Assembly (NCBI GenBank): GCA_000320545.1
Contig: ADNK01000171.1
Coordinates: 1 to 64,000 of the forward strand
DNA: 64,000 nt
Direction of reading: 5' to 3'
DNA from: Bigelowiella natans CCMP2755
Lineage: Eukaryota; Cercozoa; Chlorarachniophyceae
Below the pieces are notes generated by a model. That model saw only the letters and a program-made list of their open reading frames with translations. It was not told the origin of the DNA and searched no databases. Each line of letters starts with the position of its first letter. Positions within the stretch are counted from its first letter, which is position 1. The position numbers and the translations under genes are program-made. Below are positions 61,746-64,000 of the stretch, one piece after another.

Positions 61746-62531
61746 AAGAGACGCAGGCACACATACAAGCACTTCTCCTACTACCTCAAGCTCGTCGTCA
61801 AAGCCCATCGGAGGATTCGCTATTAGAGTCCCACCCATTGTTGGATGGCTGCTATTGCTGTCCGTCACGCCGTACCTGTTTGTCATTGAGATCAAAGGCA
61901 AATCAGGGAACAGCAACAACCGCCATCACCCATGCTGTGGTGGTGGTCTTGGGGTTGGGATTGACGCATCGTCAACCATTTGCCATCATCACCACCATCA
62001 CCCTCATCATCATCATCACCATTGCCATCATCTGCCCTACTACTACAGCTACTACGGCTGCCTCCATCATCAATACCGAAACGATCATCGTCATCATCAT
62101 CATCATCATCGCAATTACCATCCACCACCACCACCACCACCACCACTACCATTACTACTACTACAACTACAACAACTTCTACCTCCAGTCGCAGCCCATG
62201 ACGAATCGAAAGCCTCGCTTCACGACTCTGTTGTGGTTTTTGGGGGGTGTAGGATAAACATACATACGATAAACATCTTTCAGTGACGACACGCACACGC
62301 CGCGAGCGGAGAGCGAAAAGACTGCGTTAGTGGTTCTCTGTGGGGGGGGGAGGGGGGAGAAGCATCATTTTCCGTTGGTCCCCTGTGCAGCACGGCAGAG
62401 AGCGTCGATGGGACTGTTTTCATAATCGTCGAGGAGGAGGAGGAGGAGGAGGAGGAGGAGGAGGACGCAAATGATGATGATGATGACCTTTCATAGATCT
62501 TCTGTGCTTCTCGACGGTCGGAGTTTTTCAT
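60362..62531 (-). CDS. Small basic protein, unrecognised
   Basis: Eight phase-consistent exons: 62531-62488 (MKNSDRREAQKIYER), 61875-61785, 61542-61492, 61237-61217, 61095-61074, 61018-60939, 60762-60659, 60473-60362; about 175 residues. The N-terminal half contains GGTLIANPPMGFDDELEP and EEGLKVMKGKEDPLKLKE. The C-terminal half is strongly basic: KTKKLDIKLERKL, KGRLRRRYVEDFKADTDPAD, SLKWKPKRDRSKRNRRLNKG, ending GGGGTGTFRGSLGQ. Composition resembles nucleolar, ribosome-biogenesis or chromatin factors, but I recognise no family. Two exons are only 21-22 nt. Intron 1 (about 610 bp) is almost entirely triplet and dinucleotide repeats. The 3' end faces the S1 gene. Confidence 0.65.
61674..61742. 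repeat. (GA)n microsatellite
   Basis: Long GA/GACA run after a CA-rich stretch, in an intron of the small basic protein gene. Poly-C/CT at 61378-61409 and CAT/CCA/CTA triplets at 61980-62170 lie in neighbouring introns. Confidence 0.95.
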
Positions 62532-62586
62532 CAGAGGTGATGCCTGTTGTGAATACGTCTATATGTATATGATTTATATATAAATT

Positions 62587-62618
<32 letters not shown>

Positions 62619-62714
62619 GATCAAAAACATAACTAGTGATGCTCTTTTGTGTGTAGGATGCGAATTTCCCCCCCCCTCTCTCATCATCGTCATCACGGCA
62701 TCGTCATCACGGGC

Positions 62715-62851
62715 ATGATGACGTCATGGTACCTCTTGGTCGTCCTCCGCAACCTGGATGACCAGCAGATTGACCAGCACCGGATTCGATTCGTATCATA
62801 AAAAAAACCATTGATGTCAGGAACTAATGCACGCATATTAATTTTCCAATG

Positions 62852-62904
<53 letters not shown>

Positions 62905-63000
62905 CCATATGAGTGTGGGTTGTGGTTGCACACATCTCATCTACAGCATATTCTGTGAGCTTTTCATAGGAATGGGGGGAGAGGGAGGAGGGACACGGAG

Positions 63001-63039
<39 letters not shown>

Positions 63040-63229
63040 AACACGGCCTTTTGATGATGAAGACATCAGTCCAACAAAGACGGCATCAGCACAATGGTAG
63101 CAACAGCAGCAGCGGCTCACACCTCTAGCCCGCTCATCACATGCTTGATTTCGCCTTCTCCGTTGTACCTGATGTGTGGTTGGGAGATGGGCAAAGTTAA
63201 GCTTATGTCTTTTATATTATTAAATAAAT

Positions 63230-63285
<56 letters not shown>

Positions 63286-63841
63286 CATGATTGAGACAGC
63301 ACACAACACCCATCGGCATCGCCACCATCACAGTCCTCCTCTCATCTATGTCAATATTCTAGCGATGGCCCTTACGTGATCATCACGGTCGCCTGAGGGA
63401 AGCGGTCAAGGTATCTGGGCCATATTCATCCACCAATCAATCAATCAATCAAATCAATCCAATCAATCAGTCTTCATTGCGTTGTGCGCGCGGTTTATGG
63501 GTACTGGACAATCGTTCGAAATATTATGACCACTGCAGCAGATGGGGCACCTGCAGCTTTTTGAGTACGTTTGTGTGAGTGTGTGCGCGCGCGCGCGCGT
63601 GTTCAAATCAATCATCACCGAATGAAATCCGCGGGCTGTTCCTGGAAATCGCAGTCATACACCACGACGCCTAACCACATTCATTGGGCGCATCAGCAGG
63701 GATACAGGAGGTTGATGCAGAAGATCGGGGGGGTGGGGGGGGGGGATCGTTGTTATTGGTGTTGTACCGTTCGGATTTCGTGGCGGCAGTTGCGACCTCA
63801 TAAGATCCTTGGGACTCTGAGCATAAGAGAGTACAGACTTA

Positions 63842-63880
<39 letters not shown>

Positions 63881-64000
63881 TACTACTGCAGAGTACGGCT
63901 ACTGGGCTACTCCCTCCTACCCCTATTAGTAGCCAGCACGCACGCACGCACGCCCCATTTTCAAAATAAAGATGCGATCTTCGTAACCATATTTTTCCAG
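62715..64000 (+). CDS. First exon of a gene running off the right edge
   Basis: An ATG at 62715 (or 62718) opens a protein-like segment (MTSWYLLVVLRNLDDQQIDQ HRIRF) to about 62794, followed by a possible donor GTATCA. This is where strand alternation predicts a plus gene divergent from the small basic protein gene, 183 bp away. The last bases of the window (CCATATTTTTCCAG) look like a 3' splice site. Between are (CT)n, (CA)n/(AT)n (63231-63284), TCAA repeats (63430-63470), GCGC and (AT)n (63843-63879) repeats and no other convincing exon. Product not recognised. Confidence 0.35.
63231..63284. repeat. (CA)n(TA)n microsatellite
   Basis: CA run followed by TA run. Another (AT)n tract lies at 63843-63879 and a TCAA-type tetranucleotide array at about 63434-63470. 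Confidence 0.95.

Noticed and set aside
61511-62286. Long plus-strand reading frames with Arg-Glu, His and Thr runs
   Set aside because: These are translations of (GA)n, (CAT)n and (CCA)n repeats. Phase-consistent exons lie on the minus strand.
63571-63969. Plus-strand frame near the right edge
   Set aside because: Contains translated (GC)n and (AT)n repeats and no domain. Only the 62715 exon and the terminal acceptor are suggestive there.

Overview
This window is nuclear DNA from an intron-rich eukaryotic microbe. Most genes are split into short exons (about 20-350 bp) by GT-AG introns that are often only 45-100 bp. All homologies are ordinary eukaryotic housekeeping families (RAD52, ATG3, MND1, FANCJ/BRIP1, TBC1D19, RBBP9, FUN14, P450, PPAT). 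The presence of a secreted LPMO-like protein of the type seen in oomycetes, diatoms and relatives, plus strict strand alternation, makes a stramenopile-like alga or related protist the best guess. This is an inference, not an assignment. No plastid, rRNA or bacterial-operon signature was seen.

Layout. I reconstruct about 21 genes by joining open exon segments across phase-compatible splice sites, in this order: (1) unknown acidic protein, minus, runs off the left edge; (2) membrane/coiled-coil protein, plus; (3) LPMO-like, minus; (4) LisH/NPAT-like, plus; (5) multi-pass membrane protein, minus; (6) RBBP9 hydrolase, plus; (7) RAD52, minus; (8) ATG3, plus; a coding-like remnant, plus; (9) MND1, plus; (10) EamA/WAT1-type transporter, minus; (11) FANCJ helicase, plus; (12) Cys-rich membrane microprotein, minus; (13) cytochrome P450, plus; (14) unrecognised multi-exon gene, minus; (15) PH/EF-hand/PH protein, plus; (16) PPAT (CoA synthesis), minus; (17) TBC1D19-like, plus; (18) FUN14-EF-hand protein, minus; (19) intronless S1-domain protein, plus; (20) small basic protein, minus; (21) first exon of a gene running off the right edge, plus. 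Orientation alternates almost perfectly.

Divergent neighbours are separated by about 200-820 bp. Convergent neighbours are separated, stop to stop, by strikingly uniform spacers (917, 873, 838, 759, 897, 873, 901, 841, 1061 bp). These spacers are gene-free, share a CATG/TGCA/CTAG-palindrome-rich texture, and carry an inverted-repeat element and scattered copies of its terminal motif.

The genes do not form a pathway, but three homologous-recombination genes (RAD52, MND1, FANCJ) lie within 18 kb, and two autophagy-related genes (ATG3, FUN14) are present. Microsatellites ((AT)n, (CA)n, (CT)n, trinucleotides, poly-C) are abundant, almost all in introns and intergenic DNA, and several abut 3' splice sites.
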